Below, piece after piece: positions 1 to 8,380 of a stretch of DNA of 64,000 nt. Position 1 is the first letter of the stretch. Each line of letters begins with the position of its first letter. The position numbers and the translations under genes are program-made. The stretch spans positions 1 through 64,000 of the forward strand of contig JAGXHA010000063.1 in assembly GCA_024636475.1 (NCBI GenBank). The letters are read 5' to 3'. This stretch comes from Roseobacter sp. Lineage in GTDB: Bacteria > Pseudomonadota > Alphaproteobacteria > Rhodobacterales > Rhodobacteraceae. Below the pieces are notes generated by a model. It had not been told where the DNA came from and searched no databases. It was given only the letters and a program-made list of their open reading frames with translations.

Positions 1-552
1 GCCGCGAAACCAGTTCCCCGCTTCAACCTGCCCGCCAGTTCCGGTGAACCCAGCAGGTCTGGTGTCAAATCGATCAGACAAAACACCCAGCGGATTGGAA
101 AAGGAACCGCGTCCCGCCAACCTGCCCCAACCCATACCACCCGTCACTTCAATCTTTGAACCAAGGCTCTTGGTCGCAACAACATATTCGCTGCTCAGGA
201 TTCCTGTGCCCAGAAAATCGCGCAAACCGACAGCTACTGCAGGACCGTATTTTGTCTCGTCCAACATTTGAAAATGGATGTCAAAACTACGGTCGAATGT
301 GTCTCCGCCCAATCGACTGGTAGGAGGGTTGATCTGGCTAATCTTAGAATAGCGGAAAGCGCCGTAAACCCGGGGCAAGACCTGAAAAGCGGCCGTATAT
401 CTAAAATTTGGTCCAAACGCGCTTGCTGTAAAGGCCAGTTCACCGTCATTCATGACTTCGGCCGTCGGCATTTCAATCAATCCCGGCGTGCCATAGGTGG
501 AAAGGGACTGACCAGAAAGACTGGAGGCTCCTGTTACCGCAACAAAAAGCAA
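1..552 (-). CDS. YjbH-type exopolysaccharide outer-membrane protein, N-terminal part
   Basis: The minus strand is open from base 591 to the window edge and encodes the typical YjbH beginning: after a hydrophobic stretch ending LSGQ comes STYGTPGLIEMPTA, then a beta-rich stretch with FQVLPRVYGAFRYS and GLRDFLGTGILSSEY. YjbH proteins are large outer-membrane proteins tied to exopolysaccharide production, and an ExoY-like sugar transferase lies 1 kb away. Only about 184 residues are inside the window. The start is a problem. The only start codon in frame is TTG at 552, with no good ribosome site. A well-placed AGAAGGA precedes an ATG at 593 in another frame, which stops at 534. A frameshift in the signal peptide is likely. 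Confidence is good for the family and low for the start. Confidence 0.75.
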   Translation of the reverse strand, partial: MLFVAVTGASSLSGQSLSTYGTPGLIEMPTAEVMNDGELAFTASAFGPNFRYTAAFQVLPRVYGAFRYSKISQINPPTSRLGGDTFDRSFDIHFQMLDETKYGPAVAVGLRDFLGTGILSSEYVVATKSLGSKIEVTGGMGWGRLAGRGSFSNPLGVLSDRFDTRPAGFTGTGGQVEAGNWFRG

Positions 553-732
553 CCCTGTGGCACTACCACTATTCTTTTGGTCCGCTCTTGCATCTGCGGT
601 CCTTCTTACTAATTATGGCCAATGAGTGTGTAATACATCGATTTTTATGGCATTTCACATCGTTGGGTCGACAGTCTTTGATTTTGCAACAGTGATGCGC
701 CAGTTTTGCAACACAGATAAACGGGCGGAAAA

Positions 733-1458
733 ATGTTTGGTAAGTGGTTTAAGCAGGCAGAAGAACCGCAAGCACATTTTGATGCCGTTTCTCCCGACGA
801 ATCCTTTATTGCATTTGGTGACATTCACGGACGTTTCGACCTTCTTCAAAGGTTCCCAGAGAACAAGGTCGGCGGGCGGATCATATTTCTTGGCGATATG
901 ATTGACCGCGGAGACGAAAGCGCTGACGTGTTGAATGTCCTGTTTACTGTTCCTGGAATAATTTGCCTCATGGGCAATCATGAAGAGATGATGCTTGACT
1001 TCATCGCCCAACCTCAGTCCGAAGGCGGGCGGTGGCTGCGCTATGGCGGTTTGCAAACACTTGCAAGCTTTGGGGTAACAGGCGTCTCTGAAACCTCGAC
1101 GGGCGGAGAGCTTGAGCGTGCACGCGACGCATTGGTAGATGAGATGGGCAGCGATCTGATCGATTGGGTCAGCGGCCTTCCAAAATGCTGGACATCTGGC
1201 AATGTTGCCTTCGTCCATGCCGGTGCAGATCCGGCTTTGCCAATCGACGCGCAGACAAATCGCACGTTGCTTTGGGGGCATAACGATTTCGGTAAAATAC
1301 CCCGAAAGGATGGCATGTGGGTCGTGCACGGCCATACCATAACGGAAAAGCCAGAGATGAAACCTGGGATAATATCAATAGATACAGGTGCTTATGCCAC
1401 CGGGAATTTAACCGCCGCAACCATCTTGAAAGGCAGCGTTGAATTCGAGTACGTCTAG
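733..1458 (+). CDS. PP2A/ApaH-type metallophosphoesterase (serine/threonine phosphatase-like)
   Basis: This 241-residue cytoplasmic protein carries the full two-metal phosphoesterase signature in order: GDIHG at residues 29-33, GDMIDRG at 54-60, GNHEE at 81-85, then a HAG motif and HGHT near 205. Bacterial members of this compact family hydrolyse phosphoserine/threonine or diadenosine polyphosphates; the substrate cannot be told from sequence. It has no signal peptide. It sits between the YjbH-type gene (divergent) and a sugar transferase on the same strand. Phosphatases of this type often accompany polysaccharide genes in Roseobacters, but a role in polysaccharide control is inference. Confidence 0.88.
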   Translation: MFGKWFKQAEEPQAHFDAVSPDESFIAFGDIHGRFDLLQRFPENKVGGRIIFLGDMIDRGDESADVLNVLFTVPGIICLMGNHEEMMLDFIAQPQSEGGRWLRYGGLQTLASFGVTGVSETSTGGELERARDALVDEMGSDLIDWVSGLPKCWTSGNVAFVHAGADPALPIDAQTNRTLLWGHNDFGKIPRKDGMWVVHGHTITEKPEMKPGIISIDTGAYATGNLTAATILKGSVEFEYV

Positions 1459-1477
1459 CTGTCAATCTGAAAGCCAC

Positions 1478-1493
1478 TTAACGCGAATTTAGC
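1478..1493. promoter_or_regulatory. CtrA-box-like sequence upstream of the sugar transferase
   Basis: TTAA-N7-TTAGC, one mismatch from the alphaproteobacterial CtrA consensus TTAA-N7-TTAAC, about 64 nt before the sugar transferase start. A one-mismatch match is expected several times by chance in 64 kb, so this is only a candidate. Confidence 0.15.
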
Positions 1494-1556
1494 ATCCGTT
1501 CTGCATGATCTGCCGATCTTCATCCGATTGGCAACAGACCTAAAGCAGGGCAGATC

Positions 1557-2228
1557 ATGGCGTCTCGCGACCATCCCTCAAAACGGCTCAGACCTGCGGC
1601 CCGCTCAAGGATCGGCGGGTTATATATGCGGGGCGGCAAACGCATGTTTGATCTTGCCGTTTGCCTTTTTATTCTGCCGTTTGTCGGGTTCAGCATCCTG
1701 TTGCTTTGGTGCCTTGCAAAACTCGTGGGACCCTCCGGCTTTTTTGCCCACAAGCGGGTGGGACGCGACGGTGTGGTGTTTCGCTGCTGGAAAATTCGCA
1801 CGATGATCGCAAATGCCGATCAGGCGCTGGTACAGGTTTTCCAACAAAGGCCGGCCTTGAGAAACGAATGGGAAAAGAGCCGCAAGCTCGGAAACGATCC
1901 CAGAGTATTGCCATTTGGCAAATACCTACGGCGGACCAGCTTGGATGAGCTTCCACAGATCTGGAATGTGATCAGGGGCGATATGTCGTTGGTCGGGCCC
2001 CGGCCCGTCACTCGATCAGAACTGTCTTTATTTGGTGATGCCAGGAAAGACTATCTTTCCGTCAGGCCGGGCATCACTGGTTTATGGCAAGTCAAGGCGC
2101 GCCGGGTGCCCTGCTATATCCGCCGGGTAAAGCTTGATCGGCACTACGCAAGAAACATTTCCTTTGGTCAGGATCTGCGCATCTTGCTGTGGACACTCCC
2201 AGTGCTTTTTCGTCCAACCGGTCGTTAA
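1557..2228 (+). CDS. ExoY-like sugar transferase (undecaprenyl-phosphate sugar phosphotransferase)
   Basis: This is a bacterial sugar transferase (PF02397) of 223 residues. Members move a sugar-1-phosphate from a nucleotide sugar to undecaprenyl phosphate at the inner membrane, the first step of exopolysaccharide repeat assembly. After a basic leader there is one membrane helix (about residues 30-50), then RVGRDG, WKIRTM, the catalytic block RRTSLDELPQ, GDMSLVGPRPV and RPGITGLWQV. The length matches short ExoY-type enzymes without the extra N-terminal membrane domain of WbaP. AGCAGGGCAG precedes the chosen ATG. The sugar is not predictable. The next gene, on the other strand, encodes a GTA spike protein thought to contact surface polysaccharide. 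Confidence 0.9.
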   Translation: MASRDHPSKRLRPAARSRIGGLYMRGGKRMFDLAVCLFILPFVGFSILLLWCLAKLVGPSGFFAHKRVGRDGVVFRCWKIRTMIANADQALVQVFQQRPALRNEWEKSRKLGNDPRVLPFGKYLRRTSLDELPQIWNVIRGDMSLVGPRPVTRSELSLFGDARKDYLSVRPGITGLWQVKARRVPCYIRRVKLDRHYARNISFGQDLRILLWTLPVLFRPTGR

Positions 2229-2257
2229 TTGGCGATCACCAGCCCTTGCAAAGCCTC

Positions 2258-2527
2258 TTAAACAAGGCCTTTGATGCCTGTCGCCGTGGTTCCGGCCTCT
2301 AGAACGCGGGCAACCCGAAACGGATAGACAACTCCGACGATGAGGTTTGGCAGCGTGACCATGTCGCCACTCTTCAGCACCGCCGATACGCTCCCAGCTT
2401 GAGTGACCATGATAGCGCGGGTCACCTGGGCAATGTCGGCGGCATCATCTGGTACAATATCAAAACCGCCGCAGATCGGGCCGGTCAACCCTGCGCTGTA
2501 GTCATGAAACTTATCAATTGTGGTCAT
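2258..2527 (-). CDS. ghsA: GTA head-spike base protein, RCAP_Rcc01079 family
   Basis: The 89-residue product has the compact pattern of the GTA spike-base family: an N-terminal YSAGLTGP, IVPDDAADIAQVTRAI in the middle, VVYPFRVARV, and the diagnostic ending AGTTATGIKGLV. In Rhodobacter capsulatus the homologue (Rcc01079, GhsA) forms head spikes of the gene transfer agent with GhsB and is implicated in binding capsular polysaccharide. Here it stands alone; no ghsB-like gene or GTA structural cluster is in the window. GGAGA sits 5 nt before the ATG. It converges on the sugar transferase and lies upstream of secA on the same strand, separated by secA's promoter-distal terminator region. The family call is from pattern recognition. 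Confidence 0.75.
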   Translation of the reverse strand: MTTIDKFHDYSAGLTGPICGGFDIVPDDAADIAQVTRAIMVTQAGSVSAVLKSGDMVTLPNLIVGVVYPFRVARVLEAGTTATGIKGLV

Positions 2528-2586
2528 ATCAGTCTCCGTAATGAGGTGGGCCGACCATCCTTCACCAAGATTTACTGATCCTTAAT

Positions 2587-2622
2587 AAAACGCGCGCTTC
2601 ACACAGGTGAAACGCGCGTTAA
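2587..2622 (-). terminator. Intrinsic terminator of secA
   Basis: Long hairpin: AACGCGCG pairs with CGCGCGTT, with an inner TTCAC/GTGAA stem around ACAG. On the minus strand it is followed by TTTTATT, 22 nt after the secA stop codon. Confidence 0.85.
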
Positions 2623-2644
2623 AAAGCTAATCACAGTTTTAGAC

Positions 2645-5326
2645 TCAGGCGACACGCCCATGGCAATGCTTGAACTTTTTGCCCGAACCGCAAGGACATT
2701 GATCATTTCGCGAAGGGTTGCCCCAAGTCGTGGGATCATCCTCTTGAAAACCGTTCGGGGCAGGATCGGCATCAGCTACAGCAGCCTGAGCAACAGGCGG
2801 CTTATTTGCCTGCATCTGTGCGATCATCTCGCGTTGCTCTTCTTCCGTCATAGGTCGGATTTGCGCAAGTTTCTGCGTCACATCCGTTCTGAGACTGTCG
2901 AGCATCGATTCAAACAACTGGAAAGATTCGTTTTTATATTCGTTCAACGGATCCCGTTGCGCATACCCGCGGAAACCTACAACGGAGCGAAGATGCTCGA
3001 GCGTCAGCAGGTGATCGCGCCATTTGCCGTCAATAGCCTGCAAAAGAACCTGCTTTTCGATGTTGCGCATGTTCTCTGCGCCAAACTTCTCAGCCTTCGC
3101 CGACATCTGTTCATCGCAAGCCGCGTTCAAACGTTCGCGGATCACTTCGTCATCCACGCCCTCTTCCTCGCACCATGCAGCAACGGGGATGTCCAGATTC
3201 AACTGCTCCAGCACCGCTTGCTGAAAACCGATTGCATCCCATTGATCTGCATATGTTTTCGGAGGCATGTATTGATCGATCAGGTCGTCAATCACCTGCT
3301 CGCGCATGTCCGATGTAATCTCTGACAGATCAGCCGCTTCCATGATATCGCGACGTTGGCCAAAGACCACCTTGCGCTGATCGTTCATCACATCATCAAA
3401 CTTCAGCAGCTGTTTGCGAATGTCAAAGTTGCGCCCTTCGACTTTGGCCTGCGCACGCTCAAGTGATTTGTTGACCCAAGGATGAACAATCGCTTCACCC
3501 TCTTTCAAGCCAAGCGTCGTCAGAACTTTCTCAAGCCGCTCCGAGCCGAAAATGCGCATCAGATCGTCTTCCAGCGACAGGTAGAAAGACGAGCGGCCTG
3601 GGTCACCCTGACGGCCAGACCGGCCACGCAACTGGTTATCAATTCGCCGGCTTTCGTGACGTTCAGACGCCAAAACACATAATCCGCCTGCCTCGATCAC
3701 CTTTTTCTTCTCATCGGCATGATCTGCTTCGATCTTGCTCCGGATCGCCACAGGATCAGCATCAGGATCAGCGTCCAGTGCATCCAAGACCTTGAGCTCC
3801 ACGTTTCCGCCCAGCTGGATATCCGTACCACGGCCCGCCATGTTGGTCGCAATCGTGACAGCGCCCAGCTTGCCGGCATCCGCGACGATCTGCGCTTCTT
3901 GTTCGTGCTGACGCGCGTTCAGAACGTTGTGCGTGATCCCTGCCTCGGTCAACATTTTGCTCAACATCTCGGATTTTTCGATGGATGTCGTACCGACCAG
4001 CGCGGGCTGGCCTTTGGCATGGGCAATCTTCACCTGTTCGATCATAGCCTGATACTTTTCAAGCGCCGAACGGTAAACTTGGTCGTCTTCGTCAACACGC
4101 GCGACTGGCACGTTTGTCGGAACAACAATTACCCCAAGACCGTAGATTTCGGCAAATTCTTCCGCCTCGGTTTCAGCCGTACCGGTCATGCCGGCCAACT
4201 TGTCATAAAGACGGAAATAGTTTTGGAACGTCACCGACGCCAAAGTCACGTTCTCTGGCTTGATATCGACGTTTTCCTTGGCTTCGATCGCTTGGTGCAG
4301 GCCATCAGACATCCGTCGTCCGGCCATCATGCGGCCGGTAAATTCATCGATCAGCATGACTTCACCGTCACGCACGATGTAATCTTTGTCGCGTTGGAAC
4401 AGTTTGTGCGCCCGCAAACCTTGGTTCACGTGGTGAACCAGCGACGTGCTTTCGGGGTCATACATTGTCAGACCTTCCTCAAGCAAACCGCGCGCGTGCA
4501 GTTCAGTTTCAAGGAATTCGTTACCTTCGTCGGTAAAGGTCACGTTGCGGGTCTTTTCGTCCAGTTCAAAGTGATCATCCTGAAGCAGCGGGATCACATC
4601 ATCGACGACTTTATACATCTCTGATCGATCTTGCGACGGGCCGGAAATAATCAGCGGTGTGCGCGCTTCATCGATCAGAATGCTGTCGACCTCGTCCACA
4701 ATCGCGAAATTGTGATGTTTTTGGAAAATCTGGCTGATCTCGGACTTCATGTTGTCACGCAGATAGTCAAAGCCCAACTCGTTATTGGTCGCATAGGTCA
4801 CGTCGCAATCATATGCGGCGCGCTTGGCTTCTTCGGTCATGCCAGACACGGCAGCACCGGTAGTCAGGCCAAGTGAACCAAATACCTTGCCCATCCAGTC
4901 AGCATCGCGCTGCACCAGATATTCGTTTACGGTAACAATATGGACGCCTTTGCCCGTCAGCGCATTCAGATAGGCGGCCAAAGTGGCCGTCAGCGTTTTT
5001 CCTTCACCCGTCTTTTGTTCGGAAATATTGCCCTGATGGAGGAATATTGCCGACATCAACTGTGTGTCGAAAGCCCGCAAACCCAAGGTCCTGCGTGCGC
5101 CCTCCCGACAATTGGCAAACGCCTCTGGCAGCAGATCATCAAGGCTTTCGCCCTCCAATGCCCGCTTGCGCAGCTCTAATGTTTTCTCTTTCAGACCTTC
5201 ATCAGTCAAAGCAAGAAATTGGTCTTCCAGCGCGTTGATTTGTTCAACCAGCGGGCGGGTCGCCTTGATTTTGCGGTCGTTGGGTGTCCCAAAGACTTTT
5301 TTGGCGAGTGTTCCGATGCCCAGCAT
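2645..5326 (-). CDS. secA: Preprotein translocase ATPase SecA
   Basis: This 893-residue protein is the motor that pushes unfolded precursors through SecYEG at the inner membrane. Walker A is TGEGKT (residues 106-111) and the DEAD-type Walker B lies in [27 protein letters not shown] and [13 protein letters not shown] mark the second helicase-like domain. The C-terminus keeps the zinc/SecB-binding element [14 protein letters not shown]. The length is normal for alphaproteobacteria. The ATG at 5326 begins [10 protein letters not shown], the usual N-terminus. It is divergent from a periplasmic parvulin whose precursor it would export. A hairpin-forming leader lies just upstream (see separate entry). 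Confidence 0.98.
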   Translation of the reverse strand: MLGIGTLAKKVFGTPNDRKIKATRPLVEQINALEDQFLALTDEGLKEKTLELRKRALEGESLDDLLPEAFANCREGARRTLGLRAFDTQLMSAIFLHQGNISEQKTGEGKTLTATLAAYLNALTGKGVHIVTVNEYLVQRDADWMGKVFGSLGLTTGAAVSGMTEEAKRAAYDCDVTYATNNELGFDYLRDNMKSEISQIFQKHHNFAIVDEVDSILIDEARTPLIISGPSQDRSEMYKVVDDVIPLLQDDHFELDEKTRNVTFTDEGNEFLETELHARGLLEEGLTMYDPESTSLVHHVNQGLRAHKLFQRDKDYIVRDGEVMLIDEFTGRMMAGRRMSDGLHQAIEAKENVDIKPENVTLASVTFQNYFRLYDKLAGMTGTAETEAEEFAEIYGLGVIVVPTNVPVARVDEDDQVYRSALEKYQAMIEQVKIAHAKGQPALVGTTSIEKSEMLSKMLTEAGITHNVLNARQHEQEAQIVADAGKLGAVTIATNMAGRGTDIQLGGNVELKVLDALDADPDADPVAIRSKIEADHADEKKKVIEAGGLCVLASERHESRRIDNQLRGRSGRQGDPGRSSFYLSLEDDLMRIFGSERLEKVLTTLGLKEGEAIVHPWVNKSLERAQAKVEGRNFDIRKQLLKFDDVMNDQRKVVFGQRRDIMEAADLSEITSDMREQVIDDLIDQYMPPKTYADQWDAIGFQQAVLEQLNLDIPVAAWCEEEGVDDEVIRERLNAACDEQMSAKAEKFGAENMRNIEKQVLLQAIDGKWRDHLLTLEHLRSVVGFRGYAQRDPLNEYKNESFQLFESMLDSLRTDVTQKLAQIRPMTEEEQREMIAQMQANKPPVAQAAVADADPAPNGFQEDDPTTWGNPSRNDQCPCGSGKKFKHCHGRVA

Positions 5327-5347
5327 GCAATCTCCTGCCGAAGTTAT

Positions 5348-5387
5348 GTTGTCGGGCGCTCATCTGCTTGCCGAGCCGCCGGACAAC
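5348..5387 (-). promoter_or_regulatory. Hairpin in the secA leader
   Basis: GTTGTC and GACAAC pair over 40 nt, continued by GGCG/CGCC after one mismatch, ending 21 nt before the secA start codon. It has no U-tract. It could be a leader structure or an operator; nothing in the sequence decides. Confidence 0.3.
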
Positions 5388-5502
5388 CCCTAGATACGGG
5401 GTTGAACGTGCGCCCAAGCCGCGCCCATAGGGCGATGTAAGGGCCGTACCAAACCGTGTCAATGTAGCAGCCCCCCGTGGCGGCCAAACCTAGGACAGAT
5501 AC

Positions 5503-6351
5503 ATGCAAAAAACCCTCACATTTTTGGCACCTTTCGTGGTTGCCGCCTCGCTTGCGTTACCAGTTGCCGCTCAAGATCAAGTCAAAGCCGATACCGTCGT
5601 CGCAACAGTCAACGGGACAGACATCACAGTTGGTCACATGATCATCGCCCGCGCCACGCTGCCACAGCAGTATCAGCAACTGCCACCAGATGTTTTGTTC
5701 AAGGGTATTCTGGATCAGCTAGTTCAGCAGACCGCGCTGGCCCAAAGCTTTGAAGGCGACGTACCGCCACGCGTTGCACTTGCCCTCGAAAACGAGCGTC
5801 GGCAGTTGGTTGCTGGCGAAATGATCGAAAAAGCAATGGCCACCGAGGTGTCTGCCGAAGATCTGAACGCGGCCTATGCAGAAACCTATGGGTCAGCAGA
5901 GCCTTCCGAGGAATTCAACGCATCGCATATTCTGGTCGAGACCGAAGAAGAAGCGCTTGCAATCATCACTGAGGTTGAAGGCGGCGCAGATTTTGCGGAA
6001 GTCGCAAAAGAAAAATCAACCGGCCCATCTGGTCCCGGTGGCGGCAATTTGGGATGGTTTGGCCCCGGTATGATGGTTCCCGAGTTCGAGACCGCAGTCG
6101 CAGATCTTGAGGTCGGTGCCGTTTCCGCACCGGTTCAGACACAATTTGGCTGGCATGTGATCAAGCTTGAGGAAATGCGCCTCAAGGACGCCCCGCCACT
6201 GGCAGAAGTACAAGCCGAGCTGGAAGCGCAGATACGTCAGGCAAAAGTAGAAAAGCTGGTCGATGAAACGACCGCCGCCGCGCAGATTGATCAATCCGCA
6301 TCCGAGGGTATTGATCCAGCGATTCTGACAAATATCGATTTGCTGGAGTAA
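5503..6351 (+). CDS. Periplasmic parvulin-type peptidyl-prolyl isomerase
   Basis: The product (282 residues) starts with a cleavable signal peptide ending PVAAQ and has a PpiC-type rotamase domain at about residues 135-235, with ASHILVETEEEA, GGNLGWFGPGMMVPEF and QFGWHVIKLEE. Such proteins catalyse cis-trans isomerisation of X-Pro bonds and help outer-membrane protein folding. The N-terminal helical part resembles the SurA/PrsA chaperone region. AGGACA lies upstream of the ATG. It is 6 nt upstream of argJ on the same strand and divergent from secA, a common arrangement in Rhodobacteraceae. Confidence 0.92.
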   Translation: MQKTLTFLAPFVVAASLALPVAAQDQVKADTVVATVNGTDITVGHMIIARATLPQQYQQLPPDVLFKGILDQLVQQTALAQSFEGDVPPRVALALENERRQLVAGEMIEKAMATEVSAEDLNAAYAETYGSAEPSEEFNASHILVETEEEALAIITEVEGGADFAEVAKEKSTGPSGPGGGNLGWFGPGMMVPEFETAVADLEVGAVSAPVQTQFGWHVIKLEEMRLKDAPPLAEVQAELEAQIRQAKVEKLVDETTAAAQIDQSASEGIDPAILTNIDLLE

Positions 6352-6357
6352 GCAAAC

Positions 6358-7584
6358 ATGGGAAAGACCACGGCTGTATCGCCACTTGCCCCGGCGCAAT
6401 TCCCTGACTTGCCCGTCATTGACGGGGTTCGGTTCGCCACTGTCGCGGCGGGCGTGCGGTATCAGAAACGTACTGATGTGATGTTGGCTGAACTGGCACC
6501 CGGCTCCACGATTGCAGGCACTTTTACCAAATCGGCAACACGCGCTGCCCCTGTACTGGATTGCCAAGCCAAGATTGGCGGTACCTCTGACGCGGGTGCG
6601 GCGATCTTGGTAAATTCTGGCAATGCCAATGCGTTTACCGGCAAAGGTGGCGTCACAGCCGTCCAGGCAATTACCGCTGCCGTCGCAGACGTTTGTGGCA
6701 TTCCGCAATCGCGGGTGTTCACGTCTTCAACCGGAGTGATTGGTGAGCCCTTGCCGCACGACCGGATCACGGCGGTTCTGTCCGATCTTAAAACCACGCT
6801 GGACGCCAACGGGATTGAAGCTGCTGCACGGGCAATCATGACCACGGATACCTTCCCCAAGGGTGCCAAGGCGGAAGTTAAAATAGGCTCTAAGACAGTC
6901 TCTATTGCAGGGATTGCCAAGGGGTCTGGCATGATCGCGCCAGATATGGCGACGATGCTGGTCTATATCTTTACCGATGCTGAGGTCAGCCAGCCAGCAC
7001 TTCAGGCGATGGTGTCGGAATACACAGATACGACGTTCAATTGCATTACCGTTGATAGCGACACCTCGACGTCGGACAGCCTGATCATGGCAGCCACGGG
7101 CGCATCCGGCGTGAATGCCAGCGAGAGCGAAGCATTCAAGGATGCCCTTCATGAGCTGATGTTGGATTTGGCCCATCAAGTGGTGAAAGACGGCGAAGGT
7201 GCATCTAAGTTTGTTGAAATCGCTATCACCGGTGCAGCCACGAATGGCGATGCGAAAACACATGCGATGGCTATCGCAAACTCGCCCCTGATCAAGACCG
7301 CTATTGCCGGTCAGGATCCGAACTGGGGTCGCGTCGTGATGGCAGTCGGCAAATCCGGTGCAGCGGCCGACCGCGACCGCCTCTCGATCCGGTTTGGCGA
7401 CATAGAGGTGGCAAAGGATGGCTGGCGCAGTCCAAATTACTCGGAAGAAGCTGCAGCCGCGCATATGAAAGGCCAAAATATCGTGATCGGTGTTGATCTG
7501 GGCTTGGGTGACGGCAAGGCGACAGTCTGGACCTGTGATTTGACCCACGGATATATCGACATCAACGCCGACTATCGTTCGTGA
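6358..7584 (+). CDS. argJ: Bifunctional ornithine acetyltransferase / N-acetylglutamate synthase
   Basis: ArgJ moves the acetyl group from N-acetylornithine to glutamate in cyclic arginine synthesis and, in bifunctional forms, can also use acetyl-CoA. The 408-residue precursor has the self-cleavage site in [10 protein letters not shown], with Thr199 as the expected N-terminal nucleophile of the beta chain. The oxyanion-hole-type STGVIG (residues 124-129) is present, as is DPNWGRV in the C-terminal half. The stop codon overlaps the GTG start of mutT by 4 nt, indicating an operon. Another arginine gene, argG, is at 51.6 kb. Confidence 0.97.
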   Translation: MGKTTAVSPLAPAQFPDLPVIDGVRFATVAAGVRYQKRTDVMLAELAPGSTIAGTFTKSATRAAPVLDCQAKIGGTSDAGAAILVNSGNANAFTGKGGVTAVQAITAAVADVCGIPQSRVFTSSTGVIGEPLPHDRITAVLSDLKTTLDANGIEAAARAIMTTDTFPKGAKAEVKIGSKTVSIAGIAKGSGMIAPDMATMLVYIFTDAEVSQPALQAMVSEYTDTTFNCITVDSDTSTSDSLIMAATGASGVNASESEAFKDALHELMLDLAHQVVKDGEGASKFVEIAITGAATNGDAKTHAMAIANSPLIKTAIAGQDPNWGRVVMAVGKSGAAADRDRLSIRFGDIEVAKDGWRSPNYSEEAAAAHMKGQNIVIGVDLGLGDGKATVWTCDLTHGYIDINADYRS

Positions 7585-7979
7585 AAATAGTTCTGGTCTC
7601 TGCCGTAGCATTGATCGACGTGGACGGGCGCGTGCTTTTGGCACAGCGCCCGCCCGGCAAGGCAATGGCCGGTCTTTGGGAGTTTCCCGGCGGCAAGGTT
7701 GAAAATTCCGAAACACCCGAGACAGCGCTGATCCGCGAGCTGCAAGAAGAGCTGGGAATCGATACCTGGGCATCCTGTCTTGCACCGTTGACCTTTGCCA
7801 GCCACGCCTACGAGGATTTCCATCTGCTGATGCCGCTGTTTGCCTGCCGAAAGTGGGAGGGAACACCACGTGCGCGGGAAGGCCAGACACTAAAATGGGT
7901 GCGTGCCAGCGCGTTGAAGGACTACCCCATGCCAGCAGCTGATATCCCGCTGATCCCATTTCTGCGGGACTGGCTTTGA
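7581..7979 (+). CDS. mutT: 8-oxo-dGTP diphosphatase MutT (NUDIX)
   Basis: The 132-residue NUDIX hydrolase is expected to hydrolyse oxidised dGTP to prevent mutation. The NUDIX box is complete: [11 protein letters not shown] then RELQEELGI. The N-terminus has the MutT-like [30 protein letters not shown]. Translation starts at GTG 7581, overlapping the argJ stop codon (GTGA), so the two are likely coupled. Confidence 0.92.
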   Translation: MKIVLVSAVALIDVDGRVLLAQRPPGKAMAGLWEFPGGKVENSETPETALIRELQEELGIDTWASCLAPLTFASHAYEDFHLLMPLFACRKWEGTPRAREGQTLKWVRASALKDYPMPAADIPLIPFLRDWL

Positions 7980-8101
7980 TCAAAACATACGTTTGATGCA
8001 GTTAACGGTCTAATCTGACACGATCATTACTTTTGTATCTAGACAGGAAAACGGCACCACCTGTAATTGTAGCATAAGCAATTTTTCTGGGGGGGAATCG
8101 A

Positions 8102-8236
8102 ATGCTGCGGACGATCACAATAGGGACTACCGTCTCTGTTCAAGGCGTATTTGTACGTGACATGCCGGATGGCCGCATTTCTGTGAAAGTTGATAATAAC
8201 GTTTATACAGGTAAGCCGATCACCCGTAAGAACTAG
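8102..8236 (+). CDS. Small 44-residue protein of unknown function
   Basis: This small ORF reads MLRTITIGTTVSVQG, then VFVRDMPDGRISVKVDNN, then VYTGKPITRKN. It is preceded by a strong purine tract (GGGGGGGAATCGA) and followed 44 nt later by an intrinsic terminator, so it is a complete transcription unit. The pattern suggests a small beta-barrel-like fold. Similar short proteins seem familiar from Rhodobacteraceae, but no function is known to me. Confidence 0.65.
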   Translation: MLRTITIGTTVSVQGVFVRDMPDGRISVKVDNNVYTGKPITRKN

Positions 8237-8280
8237 CTAATCGTGGGCGACAGCCCGAAACACAGCATTTCAGAATTGAA

Positions 8281-8309
8281 CGTGCAGGACTGGTCTTGCA
8301 CGTTTTTTT
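8281..8309 (+). terminator. Intrinsic terminator after the 44-residue gene
   Basis: CGTGCA pairs with TGCACG, the stem continues through GGAC/GTCT, and TTTTTTT follows. Confidence 0.88.
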
Positions 8310-8326
8310 ATGTCTGCTCATCAACG

Positions 8327-8354
8327 AAAAAAGCCCGGCGATTAAACCGGGCTT
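8327..8354 (-). terminator. Intrinsic terminator of the infB operon
   Basis: AAGCCCGG/CCGGGCTT stem with an 8-nt loop. On the minus strand it is followed by TTTTTT, 27 nt after the infB stop codon. Confidence 0.88.
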
Positions 8355-8380
8355 CTGTAAATATCATTGATCTTCGACGA

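Noticed and set aside
3719..4624. 301-codon plus-strand frame opposite secA
   Set aside because: Antisense shadow of secA with no protein-like features.
6727..7983. 418-codon minus frame opposite argJ/mutT
   Set aside because: Antisense shadow; cysteine- and histidine-rich random composition.
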